A stretch of 64,000 bases of DNA from CAWJKP01 sp963843465 (GCA_963843465.1 CAWJKP010000009.1:62001-126000), one strand, 5' to 3'. Positions 1 through 12,777 are shown, counted from the first letter of the stretch. The notes: generated by a model from the sequence alone, not told the origin. Translations and numbers: made by a program.

Positions 1-1522
1 CGCCCGTAACCATCTTGACCTTCACGCCCATCTGCCGCGCGGTCGCGATGGTTGCCTTGGCATCTTCCCGTGGGGGATCGAACAAGGGCAACACGCCGAC
101 AAACTGCCATTGCCCGTCGCCCTCGGCCCGCGCCACGCCCAACGAACGGAAGCCTCGCGACGCAAATTCGTTGACCGCCTCCTCGACGGCAGGTTTCACC
201 TCCCCGACATTGGCCGACAACGCCAAAATCACCTGCGGCGCACCCTTCGTGACCTTGAATGTCTTTCCGTTTTTGACTTTGACGGTGGCCTCGGTGCGCT
301 TATGCACTGGGTCGAATGGCTGGAAATGAAGCACTTCATAAGCCTTTAACGAATCCTTGTCTTTCAGTCCACCCAGGACGGCCAGGTCGATGGTGTCGTT
401 ATTGTCCGCGCGCGACGCCAACCCGCCATCGAGGATGACTTGATCGGCGGGGACATTATTCACGCTGAACGGATCGCCCAGCGTCAGCTTGTTCTGGGTC
501 AGGGTGCCAGTCTTGTCCGCACACAGCACATCCACGCCCGCCAGTTCCTCGATGGCCACCAGCTTGCTCACGATCGCCTTTTTCCTGGCCAGCAGGCGGG
601 CGCCGACCGCCATCGTCACCGACAACACGGTGGGCATTGCCACGGGAATCGCAGCCACGGTCAGTACCAAGGCGAATTGCAACGTGGTGAGAATCGGATC
701 GCCGCGGAAGATCGCGACGCCAATAATCGCCGCCACCAGAGCCACCGCAAGGATGATTAGGTAATTGCCGATCTTCAACACCGCCTTTTGAAAATGGCTG
801 ACGGTGTGCGCCTCCTGCACCAGTTGCGCGGTCTTACCGAAGTAGGTCTTCCCACCCGTGGCATAGACCAGTGCGCCGATTTCGCCCCGGCGGATGATCG
901 ACCCCGAAAACACCGCCTCGCCAGGTTTGCGCTCAGCGGGCAATGACTCTCCCGTCAGCGCGGATTGATCCACCTCCACCGGGTCGCCCTCCAGCAAGCG
1001 CGCATCCGCCGGCACGATGTCGCCCAGACGCATGCGGATGACGTCGCCCGGCACCAGCTCGCGCGCCGCCGGGTTGACCCACTTCCCGTCGCGTTTCACG
1101 CGGGCCTTGATCGCCAGCTTGGCCTTCAGCGCGGCGATGGCGTTGCCGGCTTGGCGTTCTTCCCAGAATCCGACCACGGCGTTGGCCACCAGCAAAAGGA
1201 GGATGATGAAGAAATCCGGCCAGTGCCGGACCACGCCCGACAGAATCACCGCCGCTTCAATCATCCACGGGATGGGACCCCAGAAATAGCTGAGGAATTT
1301 CAGGAGTAGATTGGTTTTCTTTTCTTCGATCTCGTTGGGGCCGTATTGAGTCAGCCGCTTCTGGGCCTCGGCTTGACTGAGGCCATCCGGCGACGACTGC
1401 AATTTCCTCTCCACTTCCGGCATGGGCAGGGATTTCAGATCGTCCTTCGCGTCAGGCTTGGCATCGGGCTTCGGTCCCGGTTTCGCTTCGGGAGCCTTGG
1501 GCTGGTCAGCGTTGGGTTTCAT
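1..1522 (-). CDS. P-type cation (proton-type) ATPase, 3' end cut by window edge
   Basis: This is the N-terminal ~507 residues of a P-type ATPase. I see the membrane helices after residue ~80, the actuator TGES motif near residue 190, and the phosphorylation motif DKTGTLT with the acceptor Asp at about residue 336. The last visible residues (MVTG) are the start of the conserved TGD motif, so roughly 300 C-terminal residues lie outside the window. The Pro/Lys/Ala-rich N-terminus (KPEAKPG-type repeats) followed by a LPEVE-like segment fits the plasma-membrane H+-ATPase subgroup (P3A). The start ATG at 1522 has AAAGGA upstream and lies 5 bases after the aldolase stop, so it is the last visible gene of the minus-strand operon. 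Proton versus other cation specificity is inferred from family resemblance only. Confidence 0.88.
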   Translation of the reverse strand, partial: MKPNADQPKAPEAKPGPKPDAKPDAKDDLKSLPMPEVERKLQSSPDGLSQAEAQKRLTQYGPNEIEEKKTNLLLKFLSYFWGPIPWMIEAAVILSGVVRHWPDFFIILLLLVANAVVGFWEERQAGNAIAALKAKLAIKARVKRDGKWVNPAARELVPGDVIRMRLGDIVPADARLLEGDPVEVDQSALTGESLPAERKPGEAVFSGSIIRRGEIGALVYATGGKTYFGKTAQLVQEAHTVSHFQKAVLKIGNYLIILAVALVAAIIGVAIFRGDPILTTLQFALVLTVAAIPVAMPTVLSVTMAVGARLLARKKAIVSKLVAIEELAGVDVLCADKTGTLTQNKLTLGDPFSVNNVPADQVILDGGLASRADNNDTIDLAVLGGLKDKDSLKAYEVLHFQPFDPVHKRTEATVKVKNGKTFKVTKGAPQVILALSANVGEVKPAVEEAVNEFASRGFRSLGVARAEGDGQWQFVGVLPLFDPPREDAKATIATARQMGVKVKMVTG

Positions 1523-1527
1523 AATGT

Positions 1528-2580
1528 TTATCCTTTCACCTGCGAAATGGCGGGCTTCAGGTCCCTTTCCATCGCGGCATTGTACTGGCCACGGCGCGCC
1601 GCCCGGTTGCACCTGGCTCGATGAACCAGAGCTTGCTGTGCCGCCAATACGTGGGCCTCCTTGCCTTGCCAAATCTCCAAAGCCGGCTGTTGGATGGCGC
1701 GGGCAAACGAGAACGCCAACGCCCAGGGAAGTCGGGACTGGAATCGAACATTCATAGCATTCAGACGGGCCGAGGCCAGCTCGCCCGATTGGCCCCCCGA
1801 CAAGAACGCAATCCCCGGAACGGCGGCGGGGACGGCCCGCAAGAGACACCTCACCGTGGCGTCGGCCACGTCGTCCACCGCTGCTTGCTTGGAGCAGGTG
1901 AGGCCGGGAAGCACCATATTGGGCTTCAGGATCATACCCTCCAACGTCACCCGTTGCGTGTAAAGCTGGTTGAAAACTGTTCGCAGGACTTCCTCCGTTA
2001 CCTCGCAGCACCGCTTGAGGGTATGCTCGCCGTCCATGAGCACTTCCGGCTCGACGATGGGGACCAGTCCCGCTTCCTGGCACAACGCGGCATAGCGAGC
2101 CAACGCCTGCGCGTTGGCCTCGATACAACCTCGGCTGGGAATACCATCGCCGACGGCAATCACCGCGCGCCACTTGGCAAAATGGGCGCCCATTTGGGAG
2201 TATTCAGCCAGACGGTGGCGCAGTCCGTCCAGACCTTCGGTTATTTTCTCTCCGGGATGACCTGCCATATCCTTTGCACCGGTGTCAACCTTGATCCCGG
2301 GAATGATCCCCGCATCGGTGATGACTTTCACCAAGGGAGTGCCGTCTTTCTTCTGCTGGCGGATCGTCTCGTCGTAGAGGATCGCGCCACTGATGCACTC
2401 GCCGAGACCGGGCGTGGTCACAATCAACTCCCGATAAGCACGCCGGGCTTCCTCGGTCTGGGGAATCCCCAACATGGCAAATCGCTTGTTGCAGGTTGGA
2501 TTACTTTCATCCATCGCCAGCAGGCCCTTGTCGGCGGCGACCAGCGCCCTAGCGGTGTCTATAAGCTCTTGCGCATTCAT
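1528..2580 (-). CDS. Class I fructose-bisphosphate aldolase
   Basis: This 350-residue protein cleaves fructose 1,6-bisphosphate to glyceraldehyde 3-phosphate and dihydroxyacetone phosphate in the cytoplasm. The length is normal for class I aldolases. It shows the DKGLLAMDES start, the motif EGMILKPNMVLPG, whose Lys is the Schiff-base residue of the family, and the FLSGGQS phosphate-binding motif. The C-terminal region (ALEIWQGK, then an RRGQYNAAME stretch) also matches the family. It sits between phosphoketolase plus a small membrane gene and the P-type ATPase, all on one strand with short gaps, so it belongs to the sugar-phosphate operon. Confidence 0.95.
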   Translation of the reverse strand: MNAQELIDTARALVAADKGLLAMDESNPTCNKRFAMLGIPQTEEARRAYRELIVTTPGLGECISGAILYDETIRQQKKDGTPLVKVITDAGIIPGIKVDTGAKDMAGHPGEKITEGLDGLRHRLAEYSQMGAHFAKWRAVIAVGDGIPSRGCIEANAQALARYAALCQEAGLVPIVEPEVLMDGEHTLKRCCEVTEEVLRTVFNQLYTQRVTLEGMILKPNMVLPGLTCSKQAAVDDVADATVRCLLRAVPAAVPGIAFLSGGQSGELASARLNAMNVRFQSRLPWALAFSFARAIQQPALEIWQGKEAHVLAAQQALVHRARCNRAARRGQYNAAMERDLKPAISQVKG

Positions 2581-2620
2581 TTATGGCAATGCCTTGGTTG
2601 TGCAAGTACATGGGGCACCG

Positions 2621-2845
2621 CTATTTTCCGACGGCGCCTGACAGGGGTTGCTGCGGTTGGCTGCGAGGCCGCAAAGCCAAATCATCACTCATCACATAGA
2701 TAATCATGGCCGCTAACATCGCAAACACGGCGATCCAGAAACGCCAGTCACGATGCACACGTTTCCAGTAAGGACGGTGGTCATGATGAACACTGCCGCT
2801 GTCCGGCCCTCCGTGCTGGTGGTGACTGTGCTTTATCTCACTCAT
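2621..2845 (-). CDS. Small single-pass membrane protein
   Basis: This 74-residue protein has a His-rich N-terminus (HSHHQHGG, VHHDHRPYW), one predicted membrane helix (roughly residues 32-50, WIAVFAMLAAMIIYV) and a short basic tail. The start ATG at 2845 overlaps the 3' end of the phosphoketolase gene by 8 bases, which indicates translational coupling. It resembles the short His-rich membrane proteins grouped as DUF2933, but that assignment is tentative. The His-rich segment could bind a metal ion. I cannot give a function. Confidence 0.6.
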   Translation of the reverse strand: MSEIKHSHHQHGGPDSGSVHHDHRPYWKRVHRDWRFWIAVFAMLAAMIIYVMSDDLALRPRSQPQQPLSGAVGK

Positions 2846-5336
2846 TGGTTCCCTGCCTCGGCGATCCCATGCCGAATGATCTCGGGTCGGCGTTGCTATT
2901 GTTCGGATCCATCCATTTCCAGTTCCGGATTTCCGGCAGATCCTCACCGTGCTCGTCGATGTAATGCTTGTGCTCGATGAGCTTGTCCTGCATCATCTGC
3001 TTCAGATAGGTCCCCTTGGAGCCCAAGTGCGGCAGGCGATCGACGACGTCTTGCACGAGGTGGAACCGATCGAGGTCGTTCTGTACCCGCATGTCGAAGG
3101 CCGTCGTGATGGTGCCCTCTTCCTTGTAGCCCCGGACGTGCAGGTTGCGGTTGGTCCGGCGGTAGGTCAGCCGGTGGACCAGCCAGGGGTAGCCATGAAA
3201 GCCGAAGATGATGTGCTTATCTTTGGTGAAGAGCGAATCGTAATCCGTTTCGCTCAGCCCGTGCGGGTGCTCACTCGCAGATTGCAGCTTCATCAGATCG
3301 ACGACATTGACCACCCGGATTTTCAGATCGGGCAGATGGCGGCGAAGAATGGAAACGGCGGCCAGAATCTCCAGTGTGGGGGTGTCGCCGCAACAGGCCA
3401 TCACCACGTCCGGCTCGGCGCCCTGGTCGTTGCTGGCCCATTGCCAGATACCGATGCCTTCCGTGCAATGCAGGACCGCGGCATCCATGGTCAGCCATTG
3501 GGGCAGCGCGTGTTTGCCGGCCACCACCACGTTGACATAGTGCCGGCTGCGCAGGCAGTGATCAAAAACCGACAGCAGGCAATTGGCGTCGGGCGGAAGG
3601 TAAACGCGCACGATACCCGCCTTCTTGTTGACAACGTGGTCGAGGAAGCCGGGATCCTGGTGCGTGAAGCCGTTGTGATCCTGCTGCCAGACGTGGGAGG
3701 CGAGCAGGTAGTTCAGCGACGCGATCTTCCGGCGCCAGGGCAGTTCCAAGGTTACCTTCAGCCACTTGGCGTGCTGGCTGAACATCGAGTCAACGATGCG
3801 AATGAATGCCTCATAGCTGTTGAACAGCCCGTGCCGCCCGGTCAACAGGTATCCTTCCAGCCAACCCTCGCACTGGTGCTCGCTGAGCATCGAGTCCATA
3901 ACGCGACCGGCGGGCGCGAGGAATTCATCATTCTTTTCTTCCCGGCCCTCCCACTGACGGTTGGTGACTTCAAACACCGCGCCCAGGAGATTGGAGAGCG
4001 TCTCATCGGGACCGAAGATGCGGAAATTACGCTGATCCTGATTCAGCTTGGCCACGTCGCGCAGGAACTTGCCTAGCACGAGGGTGTCTTGGCCTGCCAC
4101 GGCGCCAGGCCAAGGCACGCTTACCGCGTGAAGGTGAAAATCCGGCATGCGCAGGTCGCGCAGCAGAATGCCGCCGTTGGCGTGCGGATTGGCGCCCATT
4201 CGCCGGTCGCCCTTGGGCGCCAACTCCGCTAATTCCGGCATGAGCCGGCCATTCTCATCGAACAGCTCTTCGGCCTTGTAGCTTTTCATCCAGGTTTCGA
4301 GCAGCTTGACATGATCGGGATGCTCGGGATCCACCAGGATCGGCACCTGGTGCGCCCGGAACGTGCCCTCGATTTGCAGGCCGTCGACGACTTTCGGTCC
4401 CGTCCAGCCCTTGGGCGACCTCAGAACGATCATTGGCCAGCGCGGCCGGGTGGTGTCGTTCGTGTTCCGCGCATTCTCCTGGATTTTCCGGATGTCCTCG
4501 ATGACCTTGTCCAGGGTGGCGGCCATGAGTTGGTGCATCGTGTCCGGCTCATTACCTTCCACGAAGTAGGGCGTCCACCCGCAGCCCCGCAAGAATTGCT
4601 CCAATTCCTCATGCTCGATGCGGGCCAGGACGGTCGGGTTGCTGATCTTGTAGCCATTGAGGTGCAGGATCGGCAGTACGGCTCCGTCGCTAATGGGGTT
4701 GAGAAACTTGTTGGACTGCCATGCGGTCGCCAGGGGCCCCGTTTCCGCCTCACCGTCGCCGACGACGCAGGCGACGACCAGATCGGGATTGTCCAGCGCA
4801 GCCCCGAAAGCATGGCTGAGCGAGTACCCTAGCTCGCCGCCTTCGTGAATCGACCCGGGCGTCGTCGGTGCGACGTGGCTGGAAATCCCACCGGGAAACG
4901 AGAATTGCTTGAACAGTGTTTTCAGCCCGCCTTCGTCCTGGGTGACGTTCGGATAGACTTCACTCCAGGTACCTTCGAGGTAAACATTACCCACAATCGC
5001 CGGGCCGCCATGACCGGGACCGGCGATGTAGAACATGTCCAGGTCATACTTCTTGATGACCCGGTTCAGATGCACATAGATGAAGTTCTGGCCCGGCGTG
5101 GTGCCCCAATGGCCGACCACGAGGGGCTTCACGTGCGACAGTTTCAGCGGCTCCTTCAGCAGCGGGTTGTCGTAAAGATAAATCTGGCCAACCGAGAGGT
5201 AGTTCGCGGCACGCCAATACGCGTTCATCTTTCGCAGCAGCTCGGGCGACAACGGTTCGTCCGCCTTGTTCATCTTCTCCGTTTCCACGGCGACGTTCTC
5301 CTCAACCCCAGTTTTCACCTTCATGACAATGCTCAC
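2838..5336 (-). CDS. xfp: Xylulose-5-phosphate/fructose-6-phosphate phosphoketolase
   Basis: This 832-residue thiamine-diphosphate enzyme splits xylulose 5-phosphate (and often fructose 6-phosphate) with phosphate to acetyl phosphate plus a sugar phosphate. The start of the family domain (LSPELLRKMNAYWRAANYLS), GHWGTTPGQNF, GPGHGGP and the GDGEAETGP cofactor-binding motif are all visible, and the length is typical. About 25 residues precede the conserved domain, so an internal Met (position 5) could also be the start. Acetate kinase in the same operon would convert its acetyl phosphate to acetate and ATP, and the aldolase would handle the triose products, forming a phosphoketolase fermentation route. 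Confidence 0.96.
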   Translation of the reverse strand: MSIVMKVKTGVEENVAVETEKMNKADEPLSPELLRKMNAYWRAANYLSVGQIYLYDNPLLKEPLKLSHVKPLVVGHWGTTPGQNFIYVHLNRVIKKYDLDMFYIAGPGHGGPAIVGNVYLEGTWSEVYPNVTQDEGGLKTLFKQFSFPGGISSHVAPTTPGSIHEGGELGYSLSHAFGAALDNPDLVVACVVGDGEAETGPLATAWQSNKFLNPISDGAVLPILHLNGYKISNPTVLARIEHEELEQFLRGCGWTPYFVEGNEPDTMHQLMAATLDKVIEDIRKIQENARNTNDTTRPRWPMIVLRSPKGWTGPKVVDGLQIEGTFRAHQVPILVDPEHPDHVKLLETWMKSYKAEELFDENGRLMPELAELAPKGDRRMGANPHANGGILLRDLRMPDFHLHAVSVPWPGAVAGQDTLVLGKFLRDVAKLNQDQRNFRIFGPDETLSNLLGAVFEVTNRQWEGREEKNDEFLAPAGRVMDSMLSEHQCEGWLEGYLLTGRHGLFNSYEAFIRIVDSMFSQHAKWLKVTLELPWRRKIASLNYLLASHVWQQDHNGFTHQDPGFLDHVVNKKAGIVRVYLPPDANCLLSVFDHCLRSRHYVNVVVAGKHALPQWLTMDAAVLHCTEGIGIWQWASNDQGAEPDVVMACCGDTPTLEILAAVSILRRHLPDLKIRVVNVVDLMKLQSASEHPHGLSETDYDSLFTKDKHIIFGFHGYPWLVHRLTYRRTNRNLHVRGYKEEGTITTAFDMRVQNDLDRFHLVQDVVDRLPHLGSKGTYLKQMMQDKLIEHKHYIDEHGEDLPEIRNWKWMDPNNSNADPRSFGMGSPRQGTNE

Positions 5337-5390
5337 TTCAATTCTCCTGAAATTCCTCGTGGCTTGCGTTCAAGATACTTCAATGTGTTT

Positions 5391-6167
5391 TCAAATGCGC
5401 TCCAAATGCTTCTCGCCGCCCGGTTCATCGATCCAGTATCCGAGGCGATCGTAATGCAGGTGCAGTTCGGTCTCATAAGCCCGAGTTGGCAGAGACTCCA
5501 TCCTGTATTCCGGCGACTGCCTGACGGCGTCGCGGGAAAGATTGACGAAGACTTCCGACTCGCTCCAACTAACGCGCTCGATCCATTGCGGTGAAATCAG
5601 GACATTTTTCCCCGGCCACCAGTTCCGTGTATCGACGATTAGATAACGAATGGCCCACGTTTCGTCATCGATGATAAAATCCTCGACGTGGCCAATCTCG
5701 CCGTCTGCGGCGTGGATGTGATAGCCGGTCACATCGTGAGTGCTGCGCAAATGAGGATCCCACGCTTTCTCACCTTGGGTGGATTCTCGTCGTTTGTCAC
5801 GGTCACGCACCGGGTAGGGAGAATGGCCCCACGCGTACGGGCCGCTCCAATACACCGGCCATCCATAATACGCGATGTACCCTTCCTCGAATTGCAGCGA
5901 GACGGGCTTGTCACTGTCCAATGGTGGACTGTGCTCGATCTGCTGCTTGGTCAAATCAATGGCGATGTATCGCTCTTCTCTATTCACGGCGCCCAGCGCA
6001 TGGGGGGAGATCAGCACCTGCCTGTCCGTAAGCCAGTCTCCTGTGTCGGCGACCAGATAGCGAACTGTCCAGTGGCGGTCATCGAAGTAGAAGTCTTTGA
6101 CCTTCCCTATTTCCCCGTCGAGGCCGTGCAATGTGTAGCCCTTGAGTGTTTTGGCTTTGCTTAGCAT
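5391..6167 (-). CDS. Two-domain PRC-barrel protein
   Basis: This 258-residue protein has two PRC-barrel-like repeats. The first (about residues 1-75) reads GYTLHGLDGEIGKVKDFYFDD followed by WTVRYLVADTGDW, and the second (about residues 120-195) reads GYHIHAADGEIGHVEDFIIDD followed by WAIRYLIVDTRNW. PRC-barrels are small beta domains found in photosynthetic reaction centres and in RNA-processing or stress proteins. The start at 6167 has AAAGGA eight bases upstream; an in-frame longer reading has no such site. It lies between ackA and xfp on the same strand. The biochemical role is unknown, though fermentative stress operons often carry such proteins. Confidence 0.85.
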   Translation of the reverse strand: MLSKAKTLKGYTLHGLDGEIGKVKDFYFDDRHWTVRYLVADTGDWLTDRQVLISPHALGAVNREERYIAIDLTKQQIEHSPPLDSDKPVSLQFEEGYIAYYGWPVYWSGPYAWGHSPYPVRDRDKRRESTQGEKAWDPHLRSTHDVTGYHIHAADGEIGHVEDFIIDDETWAIRYLIVDTRNWWPGKNVLISPQWIERVSWSESEVFVNLSRDAVRQSPEYRMESLPTRAYETELHLHYDRLGYWIDEPGGEKHLERI

Positions 6168-6222
6168 AGTAGCAGTCCTTTCGTTCATTGAGTGTGGTGT
6201 TTGTCTTCTAGGTTCCATTCTT

Positions 6223-7415
6223 TCAGCCAAGTCCGAGAACGCGGCAAACCGTCTTAGCGATCATCCATTCCTCGTCCGTGTGAATGACGCGGACCGTGGC
6301 CCGGCTAGTGGCCGCGGAAATCACGCCCTCACTGGCTGCGTTTCGCTTTTCGTCGATTTCAATTCCAAGCAGTCCCAGCCCATCGCAAATCCGGCGCGGA
6401 CCGTGGGCGCCTTCTCTCCGATGCCACCAGCGAACACCAACGTCTCCAGTCCGCCCAACGCCGCCGCGAATGCACCGATCCATTTCTTGACCTGGTAACA
6501 AAACAGTGCGACGGCTTCAGCCGCCCGCACGTCCTGCGTTTCACGGTCGAGCAGGTCCCGCATATCGGAACTGGTCTCTGACACGCCGAGCAGCCCGGAC
6601 TGGAAATTGACCATCTCATTGAATTGCTTGGCGCTCATTGTTTCCGTGTTCGCCAGGTACCAAACGAGTCCGGGATCGAGGTCACCGGTTCGGGTGCTCA
6701 TCGGCACTCCGGCCGTCGGGGTGAAACTCATGCTTGTGTCCACCGGCTTTCCATGATGCACCGCCGCCAGGCTCGCGCCGTTGCCAAGGTGGGCGAGGAT
6801 GACGCGGCCTTGTGCCGCTTCCGCGCCGGCCACCCGAGCCAATTCGCCCATCAGGAACGAGTATGACAACCCGTGAAACCCGTACCGCCGCACGCCCTGT
6901 GCCTCGTAGCGGCGTGGGATCGGCAACAGCCGGGCCACGCGCGGCAGGTCATGGTGAAAAGCCGTGTCGAAACACGCCACTTGGGGCAGGTCAGGGAATC
7001 GGCGATGAAACGCCCCGGTCAACAGGATCTCCTCCGGTAGATGCTCAGGATCGAATGGACTGAGCCGGTGCAGTTCCTCCACCATTTCCGCAGTGATTCG
7101 TTGCGGCTTGCTATACTTCGGCCCGCCATGCACCACGCGATGCCCCACCGCGGTCAATCCATCGCGCCCGACGCGCTGCTCGATCCAATCCATGAGAGCG
7201 CCCACCGCCACCGTGTGATCCGGCGCCGTCACCGGTCGCGAGAAGTTGTCCGCTTGCTCCAAGCCTTTCACCCGCAAGGCGGCCTCCGGCAGTCCAATCC
7301 GCTCAATCCCGCCCTCCAGAATCCGGCGGAGCGAGTCACCAGCCTCGAACAACGCGAACTTGATGCTCGACGAGCCGCCGTTGATCGTCAGGATGCGTGG
7401 TTTAGCGGGTTTCAT
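6223..7415 (-). pseudogene. ackA: Acetate kinase with a single-base frameshift near the 3' end
   Basis: The N-terminal ~340 residues read as a normal acetate kinase: an ILTINGGSSSIKF start, GHRVVHGG, ACFDTAFH, RYGFHG and LGNGAS motifs. Just after the GGIGEKAP motif the frame is lost at about 6391-6398. The correct C-terminus (RICDGLGLLGIEIDEKRN, then RVIHTDEEWMIA) continues one base out of frame down to 6223. Restoring one base in the run read as GCGCCGGAT would give a protein of about 397 residues, the usual size. The enzyme makes ATP from acetyl phosphate, so it partners phosphoketolase. The start ATG at 7415 overlaps the HAD gene by 14 bases. The frameshift may be real decay or a sequence error. 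Confidence 0.85.
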
Positions 7416-8049
7416 AGCTCGTTCTCTCGTCACGCTGTAAGCCGAACGAGGCCAGTTGTGCGCGCGTGGACTGGTAATCCGTGTGACGGATGCCGCGAAT
7501 CCCCAGACCTTCCGCGACTTGGACGAACATCGGCTGGTCGTCGATATAAACGACTTGTTCGGCTGGCACCTGGGCGATGTCCAGCGCAAGCCGAAAGATG
7601 TCCGCGTCGGGTTTGCGGAAGTGGACAAAACAGGAGGAAATAAAGAAATCCACGAACTCCTCCAGCTTGAAGCTTTGAATCCGGTGCGAATTCAGTTCGC
7701 GCGCTTCGTTGTTGACCACCGCGATCCTCAGGCCGTGCTGCGCCTTGAGATTGCGGGCCAGCGCGATCATCTCAGGATGAGGTTGCGACTGCGCGAACAT
7801 GAATTCCCGGAACTGGTCCCGCGTGAACGGTCGCTCCTCGTAGAAGACCGTCCGGCTCAGATATTCCTCCAGCGTGAGTTTGCCGACTTCGTAAGTATCA
7901 AAGGTCAGGTGATGCCGGTCTTCCATCTCCTCCAGATTCAGACCGAACGCCTTGGCGGCCAACGTCCGGGACTGATGACCCCATCCGTTGGTAAGCAACA
8001 CGCCGCCGACATCCAGAAACAACGTCGTAATCGGGATCGTAGACTTCAT
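7402..8049 (-). CDS. HAD-superfamily hydrolase (sugar-phosphatase-like)
   Basis: This 215-residue protein opens with LFLDVGGVLLT, the HAD motif I variant (Asp nucleophile, with Gly-Gly replacing the second Asp) typical of YihX-type alpha-D-glucose-1-phosphatase relatives. Motif II is AVVNNEARE, the motif III Lys lies in HFRKPDADIF, and motif IV is VYIDDQ. In an operon with glycogen phosphorylase and debranching enzyme, a phosphatase acting on glucose 1-phosphate or another sugar phosphate is plausible, but the substrate is inferred. It overlaps ackA at its 3' end. Confidence 0.82.
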   Translation of the reverse strand: MKSTIPITTLFLDVGGVLLTNGWGHQSRTLAAKAFGLNLEEMEDRHHLTFDTYEVGKLTLEEYLSRTVFYEERPFTRDQFREFMFAQSQPHPEMIALARNLKAQHGLRIAVVNNEARELNSHRIQSFKLEEFVDFFISSCFVHFRKPDADIFRLALDIAQVPAEQVVYIDDQPMFVQVAEGLGIRGIRHTDYQSTRAQLASFGLQRDERTSYETR

Positions 8050-8089
8050 TCAAACTCCGTTATGTGGTCAGCCACCTCGGCAGGCTCAT

Positions 8090-10230
<2,141 letters not shown>

Positions 10231-10243
<13 letters not shown>

Positions 10244-12777
10244 AGGATTCGAGCGAATTCCAAGGGAACCGCCACCCCGGGACACTGAGGTATCACTCGC
10301 GCCGTATAGTCCGCTGGCGGGCGGGCCGCAGACACGGCCGCGCTGTAAAGGTGGCCGCCCGACGCGCCAGCCGGTTGGTTAGCGCGATTCATCTCCTGCC
10401 GCACGGGGGCACTGCCCACGATGCCGTTGGCGCAAAGCTCTACCCGCACCATCTTGGGGTCGAGATCATTGAGACTGACCTGAACCTCAAATACGTGCTG
10501 CGCCGCTTTCGTCTGCACCTTCACTTCGCCGAAGCTTATCGCAGCCCATTTCTGTTCCAGGGTGTGCTGCCAATTGACCACCTGGTTGCCCACGGCGCCG
10601 TTGTCGGCAGCGCGCTCACGATAAGCTGCCGCAGCCGGGATGTAGCGTTGCTCAGTGTATTCGCGAACGGTGCGGTTGGCCGAAAAACCTGGTGTCAACC
10701 GCGCCATGCTTTCACGCATCCGTGCGACCCAGGCGGTGGGGATGCCCTTATCGTCGCGGGTATAAAACTCGGGGATCACCTCCCGTTCGAGCAGATTGTA
10801 GAGTGCCTCGGCTTCGACAGCGTCCCATGCCGGATCGTCGCCATGTTCCTTGCCGTCACCAATCGCCCACCCTACTTCAGGCGTGTAGGCTTCCGCCCAC
10901 CAGCCATCCAACTCCGAAAGATTGATGCCTCCATTAACGAGCACTTTCATGCCGCTCGTTCCACTAGCCTCCCAGGGGCGCCGTGGTGTGTTGAGCCAGA
11001 CATCGACCCCTTGCACCAAGTGCTCAGTCAGGAGCATATCGTAATCACTGAGGAAAATCGCATGCGGACGGGCCTCGGGCCGGCGAATGAAGCGTATCCA
11101 TTCCTGAATCAGTGCCTGCCCCGGTTCGTCCGCTGGATGGGCCTTGCCGGCAAGGATGACTTGCACCGGCCGTTCGCGATTGGTCAACAGGCGAAGTAGC
11201 CGCTTCGGGTCATGCAGCAGCAGGTTCGGTCGCTTGTAGGTGGCGAAGCGGCGCGCAAAGCCCAGCATCAACGCATTGGGATCAAACAGATGCTTCGCAC
11301 TGTCAACCGCCTCGGGGGACGCACCGGAGCCGGCAAGTTGCATGGAGACGCGCTGGCGAACGTATTTAACAAAACACGTGCTGTTGGCGGTGCGCAGTTG
11401 CCAGAGGTCCGCGTCGGAAACCCGGCGAATGTCATGCTCCAGGATTTCCGTCGTCCCCAACCAGCGGTCCTTTCCACAGACACCCATCCAAAGATCGTCC
11501 GCCGCCTTCGAGTCCCAACTCGGCATGTGGACTCCGTTGGTCACGTGTCCGATAGGTACTTCGTCCTCCGGCCAGTGCGGAAAGAGCGGCTCGAAGATGT
11601 GCCGGCTCACCTGCCCGTGCAAGCGACTCACGCCGTTGACCGCCCCGCTCCCGCGGATTGCCAAATAGGCCATGTTGAAACTCTCCGACGAGTCGTTCGG
11701 GTTCTGGCGGCCCAAGGCAAGCAAATCGTGGACCGAAATGTCAAGCTTTTCTTGGGCATAGCGACCGAGGTATTGCTCGATGAGGGCCGGAGCAAAACGG
11801 TCAAAACCGGCGGCCACGGCCGTGTGAGTGGTGAAGAGATTCCCCGCTCTTGTGACGGCCAGCGCGACTTCGAAGGGCTGCGCGGTCTCTTGCATGAAAC
11901 TGCGGGCGCGTTCCAACACGGCAAAGGCCGCATGCCCTTCGTTCAGATGACAGACTTCCGGCTGGATGCCAAGCGCACTAAGCAGCCGCCATCCACCGAT
12001 CCCTAGGAGCAGTTCTTGTTTCAGACGCAGCTCCGGCCCGCCGCCATACAGCTCGCTCGTAATCCCTCGGTGGGCGGGGAAGTTCGCCGCGTCATTGCTG
12101 TCCAGCAGGTAAAGCTTCACTCTGCCGACCTGGACCTGCCAGGCGCGCAGCCATACCGAGTAACCAGGCAAGGCGATCTCCAACCGCAACCACTCGCCAT
12201 TCGCCTGGCGTAAAGGCGTGATCGGTAACTGTCCGGGATCGTTATACGGGAAGAGGGCCTGTTGTGCTCCGTCCTTGTCGATCACCTGGCGAAAATAGCC
12301 TTGCTGGTACAACAGCCCGACGCCGACCACTGGCACGCCCAGATCGCTGGTGGCTTTGAGTTGATCCCCGGCTACATTGCCAAGCCCGCCCGAGTAGATG
12401 GGCAAAGCTTCGCTCAACATGAATTCCATGCTGAAATATGCGGCACACGTCAGGGGAGATTGCGCGTGGGTCTGCTGAAACCACGCGGGCGTCTCCACCG
12501 CTTGCCGCCTGGTCCGCACCAGCCCATCAACATTCTTGCGAAACACGGGATCGGCCAACACGTACTCGATCCGGTCGCGCGAGACCGTCTGCAAGACAAC
12601 CCAGGCGTTATGCGTGAGTTCCCACAGTTCGGGATCAAGCTGCCGCCACACTTTGTCGGTAGCATGATTCCACGACCATCGCAGATCCAGGGCAAGCTCA
12701 GCCAAGGAATCGAATCCTTCGACTTCCGTGGGTAGAAGGCTGTATATCGCGTGGCTAACACGTATTTGTTTGCTCAT
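10231..12777 (-). CDS. glgP: Alpha-glucan phosphorylase, DUF3417-type
   Basis: This 848-residue protein phosphorolyses alpha-1,4 glucan to glucose 1-phosphate using pyridoxal phosphate. It starts with the short DUF3417-like region (AELALDLRWSWNHATDKVW). The catalytic part follows: YFSMEFMLSEALPIYSGGLG, HLNEGHAAF, FARRFATYKR, and WEASGTSGMKVLVNGG carrying the PLP lysine. Length and motifs match the bacterial alpha-glucan phosphorylases that are longer at the N-terminus and lack the E. coli MalP layout. It overlaps the transaldolase chimera by 4 bases upstream and glgX downstream. Confidence 0.93.

Noticed and set aside
1621..2703. Long plus-strand open frames opposite the aldolase, phosphoketolase and glgP genes
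   Set aside because: They lie antisense to well-supported genes, carry no family motifs and follow the high-GC codon pattern of the real genes.
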